Source: Blepharisma japonicum (taxonomy: Eukaryota; Ciliophora; Heterotrichea; Heterotrichida; Blepharismidae). Taken from it: a stretch of 64,000 bases of DNA. The notes beneath the pieces were generated by a model. The model searched no databases. It was given only the letters and a program-made list of their open reading frames with translations, and had not been told where the DNA came from. Numbering within the stretch: position 1 is the first letter of the stretch; each line of letters starts with the position of its first letter. The stretch covers positions 1 to 64,000 of the forward strand of contig CATKHK010000012.1 of the NCBI GenBank assembly GCA_949751835.1, written 5' to 3'. The translations under genes and the position numbers were made by a program. Positions 10,232 to 22,019 of this stretch are shown here, piece by piece.

Positions 10232-11287
10232 TTATATCTTATATATTTCTTTCTTGTTTAAATCAAATTTATAAAACTGCCCTTTATTTTGACCCGTTAT
10301 GATATAGATTCCTCCTTTATTGTATAAACTATATGCTGGATAAGGAGTTTTGATGGTCGATATTGCTATTTGTTTTCATGTATATTCATCTTCTGCTTCG
10401 CTTTCATAAATTAAACCATTTTCTGCGCACTCAATCAAATACAATCTCTCTGTATTTATTAGGATCTTTTTTTTATAAACTGCAAAATCATAAGGAATTG
10501 TTGAGAAAGAGTTTGTATCAATTGAATATAAAAAAAGATTTTTACTTGCACATCCAGAAATCAAAATACTTCCTTTAAATATTACATTAGAACACCAGCT
10601 ATCATCCATTGGCATTGGAGTTAATTTAGCCCATCTATTCCTATCCAAATCATATTTGCTAGATAAATTTATATTAACAGAGGCTTTCACTCCTCCAAAG
10701 CAATAGACATTTCTATTGAAATAAATAGCTGAAGATCAACTGCAAGGCTCTCCTGTTGGCAGCATCCGAGCCTCATAATCACTATTTAGTATGAAAGTAA
10801 TTCCAGGATGTTGTCAATCCCCAAAACAGAATAAATCACCATTTGGAAGGACAGCTAGGCATATGCTATTGGTTATTAATTCTGAAATTTCTAATTTAAT
10901 AATTTTTGCAGCTTCTTTTTCAGTGTCAAAAATAAGCAAAAAAGTATTTTTGCTAAAATCTGTATGTATCATATAAAGAGACGTCATTTTATAGTAAGCG
11001 CGGATGTATTTTTGGTAAGCTTCATTGAGCTCTGAGCTAGATGCAGATTTTTGGCTCTCAAATATTGCATAAGTTCTTCTGAAATCTTGTTCTATATCTG
11101 GGGTATTACTGGTTTTGCTTAAAATCGCAGATGTTTTCATTTCTAGATCTTGAGGTGTTAATAGTTGATTAATATCATTTTGGCTGAGCTGGCTTTGATT
11201 GTCTTCTCTTTGTTTAATTATAAATTCTCCAGCGGATCCAAGTCCGGTATTAAGCAATTTGAGTTTATTTTGAGCTTTGAGTTCCAT
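10232..11287 (-). CDS. Kelch-like propeller family protein
   Basis: A 351 aa protein, continuous with UGA as Trp (FGDWQHPGI, CSWSSAI, EYTWKQIA). Starts MELKAQNKLKLLNTGLG, with QLLTPQDLEMKTSAILSKT and a helical segment SSELNEAYQKYIRAYYKMTSLY. Kelch unit AIYFNRNVYCFGGVK...LSSKYDLDRNRWAKLTPMP; C-terminus FYKFDLNKKEIYKI. The first ATG with family sequence is at 11287; an upstream in-frame ATG (MSKVNFFKF...) lies outside the conserved protein. It heads a run of closely related genes at 10.2-15.6 kb. Confidence 0.85.
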
Positions 11288-11578
11288 GTTATAAAACTTG
11301 AAAAAATTAACTTTTGACAATAATTACTATTATCAGCTATATTCTTATAAAATATAAATTTATGAATTAGAAGCTATATATACTTATTTTTCATATATAG
11401 AAATTAAGGGTTTTAGAACTAGAAGCTTCCTGATGTCATCGAAAGCTATTTTATTAACATTATTATGCAAAAGTAAATAAAGCTAAACACACATTTTAAA
11501 TCTTTATATCTTTATATTAATGACAGAATAAAGGAATACTAGAATTAATAATTATTATAGGAGATGTCTATTTTTTTT

Positions 11579-12637
11579 CTAATATATCTTAAACATTTCT
11601 TTTTTGTTTAAATCAAATTTGTAATAATTCGCTCCACTTCTGTGTGCTATAATGTAGATTCCTTCTTTATTGTATAAACCATACGCTTGAAAAGGTTCTT
11701 TAATAATTGATGTTCCTATTTGTTTTCATACATATTCATCTTCAGCTTCGTTTTCATAAATTAAACCATTTTCTGTGCACTCAATTAAATACAATCTATC
11801 TGCTTTTACTAGAAGCTTTTTTGTATAAGCTGTAAAATTGTATAAAATTATTGAGAAAGAATCGATATCAATTGAATATAACAAATGATTTTTATTTTCA
11901 TGTCCAGAAATCAAAATATTTCCATTAAATATTACACTAGAACACCAGTAATCATATATTGGCATTGGAGTTAATTTAACTCAACGATTTCTATCCAAAT
12001 CAAATTTGCTGGATGAATTTAAAGCAAATGATTTATTCACTCCTCCAAAACAATAAACACTTTTATTGAAATAGATAGCTGAAGATTCTATGCAAGGCTC
12101 GCCTGTTGACAACAATCGACATTCAAAATCACTATTAAGTATAAAAGTACGTCCAGGATGTCTCATATCCCCAAAAAAGAATAACTCACCATTTGGAAGT
12201 ACAGTTATACATATTCTATTAGTTAACTCCTCTGGAACTTTTAATTCGACAACTTTTGTTGCTTCTTTTTCAGTGTCAAAAATATGTAAATATGTTTTTG
12301 CGGAATAATATCAGTGTATTAAATAAAGAGATGTGATTTTATGGTAATCTCGAATGTATTTTTGGTAAGCTTCATTGAGCTGAGAGTTAGAATCAGATTT
12401 TTGACTCTCAAACAGCACGCAAGTTCTTCTAAAATCTTGTTCTGTATTTGGATGATTATTGGTTCTGCCCAAGATTACAGAACTTTTGATTTTTAGATCT
12501 TGAGGGGATAATAATTGATTAATATCATTTTGATTGGACAGACTTTGGGTGTCTTCTCTTTGTTGAGATATAAATTCATCAGAAGATCCAAGTTCGGCAT
12601 TAAGCAATTTGAGTTTATTTAGACCTTTGAGCTCCAT
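11579..12637 (-). CDS. Kelch-like propeller protein, recent duplicate 1
   Basis: A 352 aa protein, intact with UGA as Trp (LIHWYYS, NRWVKLTPMP, EYVWKQIG). Starts MELKGLNKLKLLNAELGSSDEF; kelch unit IYFNKSVYCFGGVNKSFALNSSS then KFDLDRNRW. Almost the same protein as the next gene upstream (13201-14295), and the first ~70 bases of 5' flank match too. The reading ends MFKIY-stop, one residue beyond the usual MFKI. Confidence 0.87.
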
Positions 12638-13022
12638 ATTATAGATTGCAGGCCCACTGAGGAATCTAATATTTGACTCTATAATTCTAATAAAGTTAAT
12701 GGGTACCTACTATGCAGGTCTGTTTGTATAGCAACTAGTGTTTAAAAGCAAAATATATAATTTTAATTATGCTAAAACTCTAAAAATTTAATCTATAATT
12801 ACGATAATCAGCAACATTCATATAAAAATATAGATTTAGACGTTACCCTTCGATTTCTGAGAAGATAACAATAAAAAAGGGAAATGGCAAGAACTAGAGG
12901 CTTTCTGATATAATCGAAAGCTATTTTATAACATTCTCTAAATTTATTCTCTGTCACAGCTCCTCCAATGCGGAAAATTGATTAATACAGATACCATAGA
13001 ACAAAATGATAGTCCTATGCTA
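12638..13022. other. Spacer; 5' part duplicated with 14296-14370
   Basis: The 70 bases next to the start codon are nearly identical to those upstream of the sister gene (…AATCTAATATTTGACTC… on plus), marking the edge of the duplicated unit. The rest is AT-rich with no gene. Confidence 0.5.
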
Positions 13023-13082
13023 CTCTGATCCAACACAGTGAAGGGCTTCGCCGCAGAAGAAGCATTGCTATTTAGATCAGAG
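13023..13082. repeat. Short inverted-repeat insert
   Basis: CTCTGATC (13023-13030) and GATCAGAG (13075-13082) are perfect inverted repeats around a more GC-rich core containing GGCTTCGCCGCAGAAG. This could be a small non-autonomous element or its footprint. No target duplication was established. Confidence 0.35.
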
Positions 13083-13200
13083 ACTTATTATCTGATATCA
13101 CAATTTTTCCTTAAATTTTATTTACTATTTTTTAAAGATAGATACACATTTTACATGCTTTATATCTTTATATTAATGACAGAAGAAAAGAATACTAGAA

Positions 13201-14295
13201 TTAATAATTATTCATAAGAAGTGTCCAATTATTTTTCGAATGTATGTTAAACATTTCTTTTTTGTTTAAATCAAATTTGTAATAATTCGCTCCATATCTG
13301 TGTGCTATAATATAGATTCCTTCTTTATTATATATACCATACGCATTAGAAGGTTCTTTAATAATTGATGCTCCTATTTGTTTTCACGCATATTCATCTT
13401 CAGCTTCATTTTCATATATTAAACCATTTTCTGTGCACTCAATTAAATACAATCTATCTGCTTTTACCAGAAGCTTTTTTGTATAAGCTGTAAAATTGTA
13501 TGAAATTATTGAGAAAGAGTCGATATCAATTGAATATAACAAAAGATTTTTATTTTCAAGTCCAGAAATCAAAATATTTCCATTAAATATTACACTAGAA
13601 CACCAGTAATCATATATTGGCATTGGAGCTAATTTAACCCAACGATTTCTATCCAAATCAAATTTGCTGGATGAATTTGAGGCAAAAGCTTTGTTCATTC
13701 CTCCAAAACAATAAACACTTTTATTGAAATAGATAGCTGAAGATTCTATGCAAGGCTCACCTGTTGGCAACAATCGAACTTCAAAATCACTATTAAGTAT
13801 AAAAGTAAGTCCAGGATGTTTCATATCCCCAAAAAAGAATAACTCCCCATTTGGAAGTACAGCTAGACATATGCTATTAGTTAATTGCTCTGGAACTTTT
13901 AATTCGATAACTTTTGTTTCTTCTTTTTCAGTGTCAAAAATATGTAAATATGTTTTTGCGGAATAATATCAGTGTATTAAATAAAGAGATGTGATTTTAT
14001 GGTAATCTCGAATGTATTTTTGGTAAGCTTCATTGAGCTGAGAGTTAGAATCAGATTTTTGACTCTCAAATAGCACGCAAGTTCTTCTAAAATCTTGTTC
14101 TGTATTTGGATGATTATTGGTTTTGCCCAAGATTACAGAACCTTTGATTTTTAGATCTTGAGGGGATAATAATTGATTAATATCATTTTGATTGGACAGA
14201 CTTTGGGTGTCTTCTCTTTGTTTAGCTATAAATTCATCAGAAGATCCAAGTTCGGCATTAAGCAATTTGAGTTTATTTAGACCTTTGAGTTCCAT
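13201..14295 (-). CDS. Kelch-like propeller protein, recent duplicate 2
   Basis: A 364 aa sister of 11579-12637. Differences are scattered substitutions (VRLLPTGEPC versus CRLLSTGEPC; GMNKAFASNSSS in the kelch loop). At the C-terminus the usual stop is missed, so the frame continues from EMFNI for about 13 more residues to UAA at 13201. The start is the family ATG at 14295; an in-frame ATG further out (MPINFIRIIES) is probably not used, since its sequence is shared flank. Intact with UGA as Trp. Confidence 0.85.
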
Positions 14296-14480
14296 ATTAT
14301 AGATTACAGGCACACTGAGGAATCTAATATTTGACTCTATAATTCTAATAAAGTTAATGGGCACCTACTACTTTAATTATAAATAGTGGCATCTGCACTA
14401 TGATAGCACTCAGCTATTTATAAAATTAAATATTCAATTTAAAAGCAGTTTAGAAATAAAAGGGATACTGAAATTAATAA

Positions 14481-15554
14481 TTATATATAAAAGGTGTCTC
14501 TTATCTTATGCATTTCTTTTTTGTCTAAATGAAATTTGTAATAGCTTATTTCATGGCTGAATGCTATAATATAGATCCTTCCTTTATTATATAAACCATA
14601 TGCTAGAGGCGTCGATATAGTAATTGATGATGCTATTTGTTTTCATGAATATTCGTTTCCTACTTCGTTTTCATAAATTAAACCATTTGGTTTGCACTCA
14701 ATCAAATACAGCCTCTCTGCATATACCAGGAGCTTTTTTGCGTATAATGCAAAGTCGTAAGAAATTGTTGAGAAAGAGTCGATATCAATTGAGTATAACA
14801 AAATATTTTTACTTTCATATCCAGAAATCAAAATATTTCCATTAAATATTACGCTAGAGCACCAGTAATCATATATGGGCATTGGAGTTAATTTAACCCA
14901 CTTATTTTTATTCAAATCAAATTTTCTGGATAAATTTAAGTAAAAAGAGCTCTTCACTCCTCCAAAGCAATAGACATTTTTATTGAAATAGATAGCTGAA
15001 GATGCGCTGCAAGATTCGCCTATTGGTAACACTTGGACTTCATAATCACTATTAAGTATACAAGTAAAACCAGATTGTATTCCATCTCCAAAACAGAATA
15101 GCCTTCCATATGGAAGTACAGTTAGGCATGCGTTATTGGCTGACGATTCTGGAACTTTTAATTTAATAATTTTTGAAGTTTCTTTTTCAGTATCAAAAAT
15201 ATGCAAAAAAGGATTTTTGCTATAGCATCAATATATTAGATAAAGAGATGTGATTTTATGGTAATCTCGAATGTATTTTTGGTAAGCTTCATTGAGCTGT
15301 GAGTTAGAATCAGATTTTTGACTCTCAAACAGTGCGTAAGTATTTCTGAAATCTTGTTCTATATCTGGCTGATTATTTGTTCTGCTTAAAATTGCAGATC
15401 TTTTGATTTCTAAATCTTGAGGGGTTAATAATTGAATGATTTCATTTTGATTGAACTGACTTTGTGTTTCTTCTCTTTGTTTAATTATAAATTCTTCAGT
15501 GGATCCAAATTCCTTATTAAGCAATTTGAGTTTATTTAGACCTTTGAGTTCCAT
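14481..15554 (-). CDS. Kelch-like propeller family protein
   Basis: A 357 aa protein of the same subgroup as the two genes downstream (MELKGLNKLKLLN, SDSNSQLNEAYQKYIRDYHKITSLYLIY). Kelch unit AIYFNKNVYCFGGVKSSFYLNLS then RKFDLNKNKWVKLTPMP. The start context is shortened to TTTAAT-ATG. The C-terminus reads EMHKIRDTFYI, slightly longer than most. UGA is Trp after SLYLIY and in EYSWKQIA. Confidence 0.85.
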
Positions 15555-16374
15555 ATTAAAGTTGTAAGAGCGCTGAGACTATATATGCTAATTTAAATTA
15601 ATAGGCATCTGCTATGACAGGTCTGGCCGCATCGTGACTAGTATTTAAAAGCTAAAAAGTTAATTTTAATTATTCTATAACTCTAAAAATTTAGCTTATT
15701 TGGAAATAAAATTATGATCATCAATTATATGAATATAAAATTATAAAGTTAATTGCTTAATCCTTATCTTACGAATTTTAAATAAATTTTATATTTTTTA
15801 TCTTAACTTAATTTCTAACTCAAAAACTATAATTTTTTCCTTTCAAAGCTATGATAGAGTGTTATTTAGAAGACTTTTGGAAAAGAGATATGATTATATC
15901 ATAAGTTTTTATATCAAACAAAATACTTGGAAAAGTAAGAGAGTTGAATTTAAGATATCATTTTAAAAGATAACTAGATAGAGATTACTTTCGAATAGAA
16001 AATATTTCGAATAAAATGAAAATTAAAACTTTAATTTTTCAAATTAATAAAAGAAGTTTTAGATTTATTGTAAATGGGTTGATATGTAGAATAAATCGAA
16101 TAATGGAATCTATTATCAGCTTATCTGCTTATAAAATGCATGTCATAATAAAAATTTTAGCATGCAAATAATTTAAATTTCACATGAAGATAGTTCATGT
16201 AATCATCTCAATCAATATTTGAAGAGGATTATATCTATAAACTAAATCAATAATTTGTGCAAAATTTTGTGAAATTTTAAATTTCAGCATTTTTGTCATC
16301 TATAATATGGAAATAAAGTTGTTCACTTCTTATCCCTCAAATTGGAAAAATATCAGAAAAATTTTAAATTTTTG
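15555..16374. other. AT-rich spacer
   Basis: An 800-base stretch with no gene on either strand that I can support; only AT-rich sequence with short chance frames. Confidence 0.45.
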
Positions 16375-16570
16375 CTAAGTGCATTGCCTTTATTATCTTA
16401 GCCCTTGCATTATCAGGTTTGATTTTGATTGCTCATTGCAGCATCTATTGCTTTTGCATATATGACTAACTCATCAAGGCTTCTCTACTCATATTTTGTA
16501 TTTGTTTACTATGAGAAGTAGGGTGTAGAGTCCCGATTATTAATCCTAAATCTATTTATTTGCTTAAAAA
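16375..16570 (-). pseudogene. TPR gene relic, copy C
   Basis: Same relic as 3344-3480 and 4440-4690, again lying just 3' of a kelch-family gene. It keeps the CCTTTATTAT and TCATCAAGG words of TPR genes, with stops throughout. Confidence 0.55.
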
Positions 16571-16578
16571 TTTATCTC

Positions 16579-17619
16579 TTATATCCTAAGCATTTTGTTT
16601 TGGTTTAAATCAAACTTGTGATACTGCTCACCATTATTCTCTGAAACGATATAGATCATTCCTTTATTATATAAACCATACGCTTGATAAGACGTGCTAA
16701 TATTAGATCTTGCTATCTTTTTTCATGTATATTCATCTCTATTATCATTTTCATAAATAAAGCTTTTTTTTCTGCATTGAATCAAATACAATCTCTCTGC
16801 ATTTATAAGGATCTTAACTGTATTATTTTTAAACTCATAAGGAATCATTGAAAAAGAGTTGATACCAGTGGAGTAAAGCATAAGCCTTTGATTTATATAT
16901 CCAGAAACTAAAATATTTCCATTAAATATTATATTAGAGCACAAGTAATCAGCAAATGGCATTGGAGCTAATTTAACCCATCGATTTTTATCCAAATCAT
17001 ATTTGCTTGATGAAGCTGTAGCATAATAATTGCTTACCCCTCCAAAGCGATATACATTTCTATTGAAATAGATCGTTGAAGATCTGCTGCAAAGCTCACC
17101 TGTTGGCAACACTCGAGCTTCACAATCATTGTTAAGAATAAAAGTAATTCCAGGGTGTTTTAATTCCCCAAAGCAGAATAATTCACCATTTGGAAGTGCA
17201 GCTATTGATACACCATCATGATATGGACCTGGAACCTTTAATCTATACATTCATTGGGTTTCTTTTTCAGTTTCAAGAGCATGCAAAAATATTTTGTTGC
17301 CTTCTCGATTTAACCTATAAAGAGTTGTGATTTTGTCGTAAGAGCTGAGGTATTTTTGATAAGCATTATTGAGCTGAGCATCAGAAGCAAATTTTTGATT
17401 CTTAAAAAATGCACAAGTCTTTCGAAAATCTTGCTCTGTTTTTGGGTTATTATCTGTTCTTCCTAAAATCACAGATGTTTTCATTTCTAGATCTTGCTGG
17501 CTAATAGTATTTTGATTGAACTCACTTACAGTATCCTCTGCTTTATTATTTATCAATTCTTCAGCCGATTCAAGTCTTGCAATAAGTAATTTCGGCTTAT
17601 TTAGAGCTTTAAGTTCCAT
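16579..17619 (-). CDS. Kelch-like propeller family protein
   Basis: A 346 aa protein, same length as 4726-5766 and its closest relative (YRFGG instead of YCFGG, QRLMLYSTGINSF, KKSFIYENDNRDEYTWKKIARSN). Starts MELKALNKPKLLIARLES in the AATCTATAAT-ATG context. UGA is Trp in ETQWMYRLK and EYTWKK. Ends MLRI. The paralogue pair shares a TPR relic on the 3' side and part of the 5' flank, so a segment of at least 1.4 kb was copied. Confidence 0.86.
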
Positions 17620-17985
17620 ATTATAGATTATTTGTTTGTTTAAGATTATGATACTTAACGTTTTCTTCAAGGTTACACTAGAGGTTTTATCATTTTTATA
17701 CATGTAAGACCCACACCTCCCGGGATATGTTTGGGAATGAGTTTGATGGCTTCTGGGACTTATATTTAACTGCTTTTGCCCTTCTTGACACTATGTGGAG
17801 ATTAAAGGCTTTGCTGGCTTGGGATCGAAATGAAAGAACTCAGGCAATTAAAAGATAATTATCTTTAATTAAATAGAGGTTACATTTATCAAATGATATT
17901 CATCTTTAAAATATTTGCATAATAAAGATTTCTAAAGTTTTATAATTATTTACACTTAGAAGAAGTATAGCTTTATATTTTTATC
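17620..17985. other. Spacer with flank shared with 5782-5960
   Basis: Words such as GAGTTTGATG and GCTTTTGCC around 17720-17800 match the 5' flank of the paralogous gene at 4726-5766. No gene seen. Confidence 0.4.
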
Positions 17986-18432
17986 TTATATCATAAACAT
18001 TTTTTTTGAGTCTAAGTCAAACTTGAAATACATTTCCTCGAATTTTTCTGCTCTAATATATATTCCTCCTTTATTATATATGCAATAAGCTCGATAAAAA
18101 TAATCAAAGTTTAACTTTCCTATTTCCTTTCAAGAATACTCATCTGTTGCTTCGCTTTCATATATCAAAGCATCCTTTTTACACTCAATTAAATACAATC
18201 TCTCTGCATTTATCAGGATCATTCTTGACGTCTCCGCAAATTGATAAGGAACAGTTGAAAAAGAGTTGATATCAATTGAATATAGTAAAATATTTTTATT
18301 TTTGTATCCATAAATCAAAATATTTCGATTATATATTACGTTGTGGCATAAGCGATGATTTACTGGCATTGGAGTTAAATAAGCCCATCGATTATTGTCC
18401 AAGTCAAATCTGCTAGATAAATTCAAAGACCG

Positions 18433-18672
18433 ATAATTGGAGTTTAGGTAAAGAACTTATAGGAGTCCAGTGAAGAGTGAGGCAATATTTTGTGAGGATT
18501 GATGGCTAGGCAAGTAGTTCCATAAAAAACTCTATTATTTCTGATGCAAAATAGCAGCAGAAGAAATAGCCCGCAAAGTCACAGTCTGATTTTGAAAGAG
18601 TGAGATTATGAAGACTTAAATCACTCTTTGGAACCAAGCGGAGCGCTAAATATTAATTGGGTAAGTTAGTAA
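18433..18672. repeat. Insert inside a kelch-family pseudogene
   Basis: About 240 bases foreign to the family, with more G+C than the gene. It contains perfect 9-base inverted repeats AAAGAGTGA (18595-18603) and TCACTCTTT (18621-18629). It codes for nothing recognisable. It replaces roughly 45 bases of gene, so this is not a clean insertion. Confidence 0.45.
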
Positions 18673-18924
18673 GAAGAGTTAGAACAAGGCCTACCTGATG
18701 GTAGTAGTCGAATTTTATAATCACTATTAATTATAAACGTAATACCAGAATGAATTCGACTCCCATAACAGAATAACTCACCATTTGGAAGTACAGCTAT
18801 ACAAGTAAAACTGTTAAATAATTCTGGAGCTTTCAATTCAATAGAGCTAACAATTTCTTCTTCAGTGTCAAAAACATGCAAAAATGTTTTTTGATTCTCT
18901 GTCTCATATTTTAGCATAAAAAGA

Positions 18925-19165
18925 GAGCTTTTGTTTATAATAAAGTTGAATTTTTAGAACTTTGAAGTTTTTAACTTTCTTCAAATTAGAAAAGTTTTTT
19001 CCATTTAAAAGAGCAAACTCTAACTGTAATAACCAGATACTGCAAAAATCAGACTCTCAAGCTTAACAATTTGCATGGTAAATAGCTTTCTTTTGAGAAG
19101 GACTCTCAAGAAACCCAAAATTTCTCTCACTCAGTCCTTGCTAAGGATTATACCCTTAATAGATA
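18925..19165. repeat. Second insert inside the same pseudogene
   Basis: About 240 bases without family sequence, carrying two direct copies of GACTCTCAAG (near 19050 and 19105). It replaces the codons for the KITSLY helix end. Origin unknown. Confidence 0.4.
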
Positions 19166-19453
19166 TTCCATTTTATATTGAGTGTGATAAGCTTGATTAA
19201 GTTGTGGGTCAAAAGCAGAATTTTGACTTTCATATAATGCACAAGTTCTTCTAAAATCTTGCTCCGTTTCTCAATCATTATTTGTTCTGCTTAAAAGCAC
19301 AGCTTTTTTTATTTCTAGATCTTGAAGGGTTAATAATCTAGAATTTTGGATGAGATAGCTTTGAATATCATCTGGCTGATTAATTAGAAATTCTTTAGGA
19401 GGCTCAAAAACATAATTAAGCAAGCAGGGTTTATTTTGCTCCTTGTGTTCCAT

Positions 19454-19965
19454 GTTATTGTTTACAGAAGCGTCAAACTTTAAAATTTAGCATAATAATG
19501 TACAGTTGGCAATTGCTATTATACTTTTCATTAAATTTATTAAGCTTATTAATTATTGATAAATAATTATGCAATTTTACTTAAGCTCAACAAGTCAGGC
19601 CAAAATGATTCTGGATAGAAGTTATATTGACAGCTTAATAAAATTATTTAAACTAATTACTTTCGTTAATAAACTATATTGAAATCATTTTTTCTAATAA
19701 TAAATATTTAAATTACATTTTTATAAAATATTATTATAGTTAATGTACAAAAATAAAATCCTTTTGTCGGCTTAGCCATTTAATTCAAATAAATTCACTT
19801 ATAATAAGATGCAAACATAAAAGCTCCTGAGATTTTATAATTATTTACTAATAAAAGACACCTTTATCTGCCTTAAATGGTAATAATTTTCCAATAACCC
19901 TTAAGAAGAAATATTATATTAACCAGAAGTGAGCTGAAGCAGCAACATGCAACGACAACTGAGTT
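19454..19965. other. AT-rich spacer
   Basis: No gene or family relic recognised. Confidence 0.4.
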
Positions 19966-19966
19966 A

Positions 19967-20135
19967 AGGTTTGCAGGCGTGTTCCAATGAGATCTGGATG
20001 TCCCTAAAAGGCAAACCTACTCATTTTTCTGAAGAATTCTGCAATAACTCGGTGCAATCAGTCAATCATGATCAGACTGATCACTTACCAGTCTAATTGG
20101 TTTAGATTTCTGAACTTCTATCCATTTGGTTTGCC
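19967..20135. repeat. GC-richer inverted-repeat element
   Basis: AGGTTTGC (19967-19974) is inverted as GCAAACCT (20011-20018), and GGTTTGCC recurs at 20128-20135. A 15-base near-perfect palindrome TGATCAGACTGATCA sits at 20069-20083. Composition differs from the surrounding AT-rich DNA. Best guess: a small non-autonomous mobile element or a cruciform-forming site. Confidence 0.35.
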
Positions 20136-20201
20136 AGAAAAAGATGCACGAATTTTTAATTAACTAAGCACAAATCTAATAGGTTATTTAATAATTTTCT
20201 C

Positions 20202-21248
20202 TTATAGCTTAAGTATTTCTTTTTTATCTAAATCAAATTTATAAAACTGCACCTCTGCATTTTCACCAGATATAATATAGATCTTTCCTTTATTGTATAA
20301 ACCATACACTTGAAAAGGCATATTAATTATCGATATTGCTATTTGTTTTCATGCATATTCATCTCCAGCTTCGTTTTCATAAATTCAGCCATTTGCTTTG
20401 CACTCAATCAAATACAGTCTCTCTGCATTTATCAGGAGCTTTTTTGTATAACTTTCAAAATTGTAAGGAATTGTTGAGAAAGAGTCAATATCAATTGAAT
20501 ACAGTAAAAGATCCCTACTAAAATATCCAGAAATCAAAATATTATCATTAAATATGACAGCAGAACACCAGTAATCATTAATTGGCATTGGAGATAATTT
20601 AATCCACCGATTTGTATCCAAATCATATTTGCTGGATAAATCTAAGGCAAAAGAACTCCTCGCTCCTCCAAAGCAATAGACATTTCTATTTAAATAGATA
20701 GCTGAAGATTTGGAGCAAGGCTCGCCTCTTGGCAGCATTCGAATATCAAAATCACGATTAAGTATAAAAGTAATTCCAGGATTGTTCCATTCTCCAAAAA
20801 AGAATAGCTCGCAATTTGGAAGTGCAGCTAGACATGTTGCATTGCTTAGTATTTTTTGATTTTGTCATTTATTAACTGTTGCGCTTTCTTTTTCAGTGTC
20901 AAAAACATGCAAAAAAGTGCTTTGCCTATAATCTCAATGCAATATATAAAGAGATGTGATTTTGTGATAAGCACTGATATATTTTTGGTAAGCTTCATTG
21001 AGTTGCGAATTAGAATCTGATCTTTGATTCTCAAATAATGCGCACGTTCTTCTAAAATCATGCTCTATTTCTGGACTGATATTGGTTCTGCTTAAAATCG
21101 CAGATGTTTTTATTTCTAGATCTTGATGATTAATAACATTTTGATTGAGATGACTTAAAGTATCCTCTGCTTGATTTCGTCTCAATTTTTCAGTTGGGGC
21201 AAGTCGACCATTAAGCAATTTGAATTCACTAAGAGATCTAAATTCCAT
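20202..21248 (-). CDS. Kelch-like propeller family protein
   Basis: A 348 aa protein, continuous with several UGA-Trp codons (LHWDYRQ, NKWQNQK, KANGWIYENEAG, EYAWKQIA). Starts MEFRSLSEFKLLNGRLAP; the helical region has INHQDLEIKTSAILSR without the LLTP words. Kelch unit AIYLNRNVYCFGGARSSFALDLS then SKYDLDTNRWIKLSPMP; ends FYKFDLDKKEILKL. Start context CAATAATAAT-ATG. Confidence 0.85.
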
Positions 21249-21574
21249 ATTATTATTGATTACAGAAAGATCTAAAAGTTTAATATTTAGTTTATTACAT
21301 TGCGATCAAGCTTGCACTTTGAAATAAAAATAAAGTTCCTGTGAACATTGGCTAATCTAGATTTTGATATATAATTTAAAGATAAAGAGTGTGTAAAATC
21401 TATTTTAAAATATGTATAAATTAGCATGCCAATCTAAGAATAGATATTAGTGGGCGTCACAACACATTACAGTTTTATTTAGTTTTTTTAACTTAATATT
21501 CTCTTGAAAATCGTCATATCGGGTATCCTCAAATAGCCGATATAGAAATCAAATATGTTTTAAATTGGTAAAGG
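21249..21574. other. AT-rich spacer
   Basis: Nothing recognised. Confidence 0.4.
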
Positions 21575-21990
21575 ATGATAACTTTTCCAAACAATAGAAT
21601 AGATAAGGTCTTACTGATGGCAACAGTCAACTTGATAATCACGATCAATTATAAATGTAGCATCAGAAAATTTTTTTCTCATAACAGAATAAGTCACCAT
21701 TTGAAATGCAGCTATGAACTCTGGAATCTTCAATTTTATAATGCTAGAATTTTTTTCTTCATTCAAAATATAAGCCAAATTTTTCTGATTTTTTATAATA
21801 ATTCTATAAAGAGTTGTGATTTTATGATCAGCTTTAACATTTCTTGATAAGCTCACTTGTGCTCTGAAATTTTGCTCTACTCTGAGTCATTTATTATTTT
21901 TTAAAATCTCAGATCTTTTCATTTCCTGATATTGAAGAGTTAATAAACTGATTAATAGCATTTTTATTAAAAGAACTTTAAGCAGAATCT
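21575..21990 (-). pseudogene. 5' half of a kelch-family gene
   Basis: Retains helical-region words (KITTLYRI) and the first propeller strands (FSDATFIIDRDYQV), but no kelch unit and no C-terminus. The FRRTC helix is damaged by a deletion and no ATG remains at the 5' edge. Dead fragment. Confidence 0.65.
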
Positions 21991-22019
21991 TTGGTTAAGC
22001 AATAATTATTTATTTAAAT

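Larger units (their letters stand above)
17986..19453 (-). pseudogene. Kelch-family pseudogene split by two ~240-base inserts
   Basis: The N-terminus (MEHKEQNKPCLLNYVFEPP... QDLEIKKAVLLSR, DPQLNQAYHTQYK), the middle (FLHVFDTEEE... LPNGELFCYGS... PSGRPCSNSS) and the C-terminal half (LNLSSRFDLDNNRWAYLTPMP... MFMI) are each well preserved. They are separated by unrelated DNA at about 18925-19165 and 18433-18672. At the second site the IYFNRNVYCFGG strand itself is missing. The preserved blocks indicate recent death. Confidence 0.8.

Noticed and set aside
13036-13060. A terminator-like hairpin around GGCTTCGCCGCAGAAG
   Set aside because: The stem is only four to five base pairs and rho-independent terminators are not expected in a ciliate nucleus.
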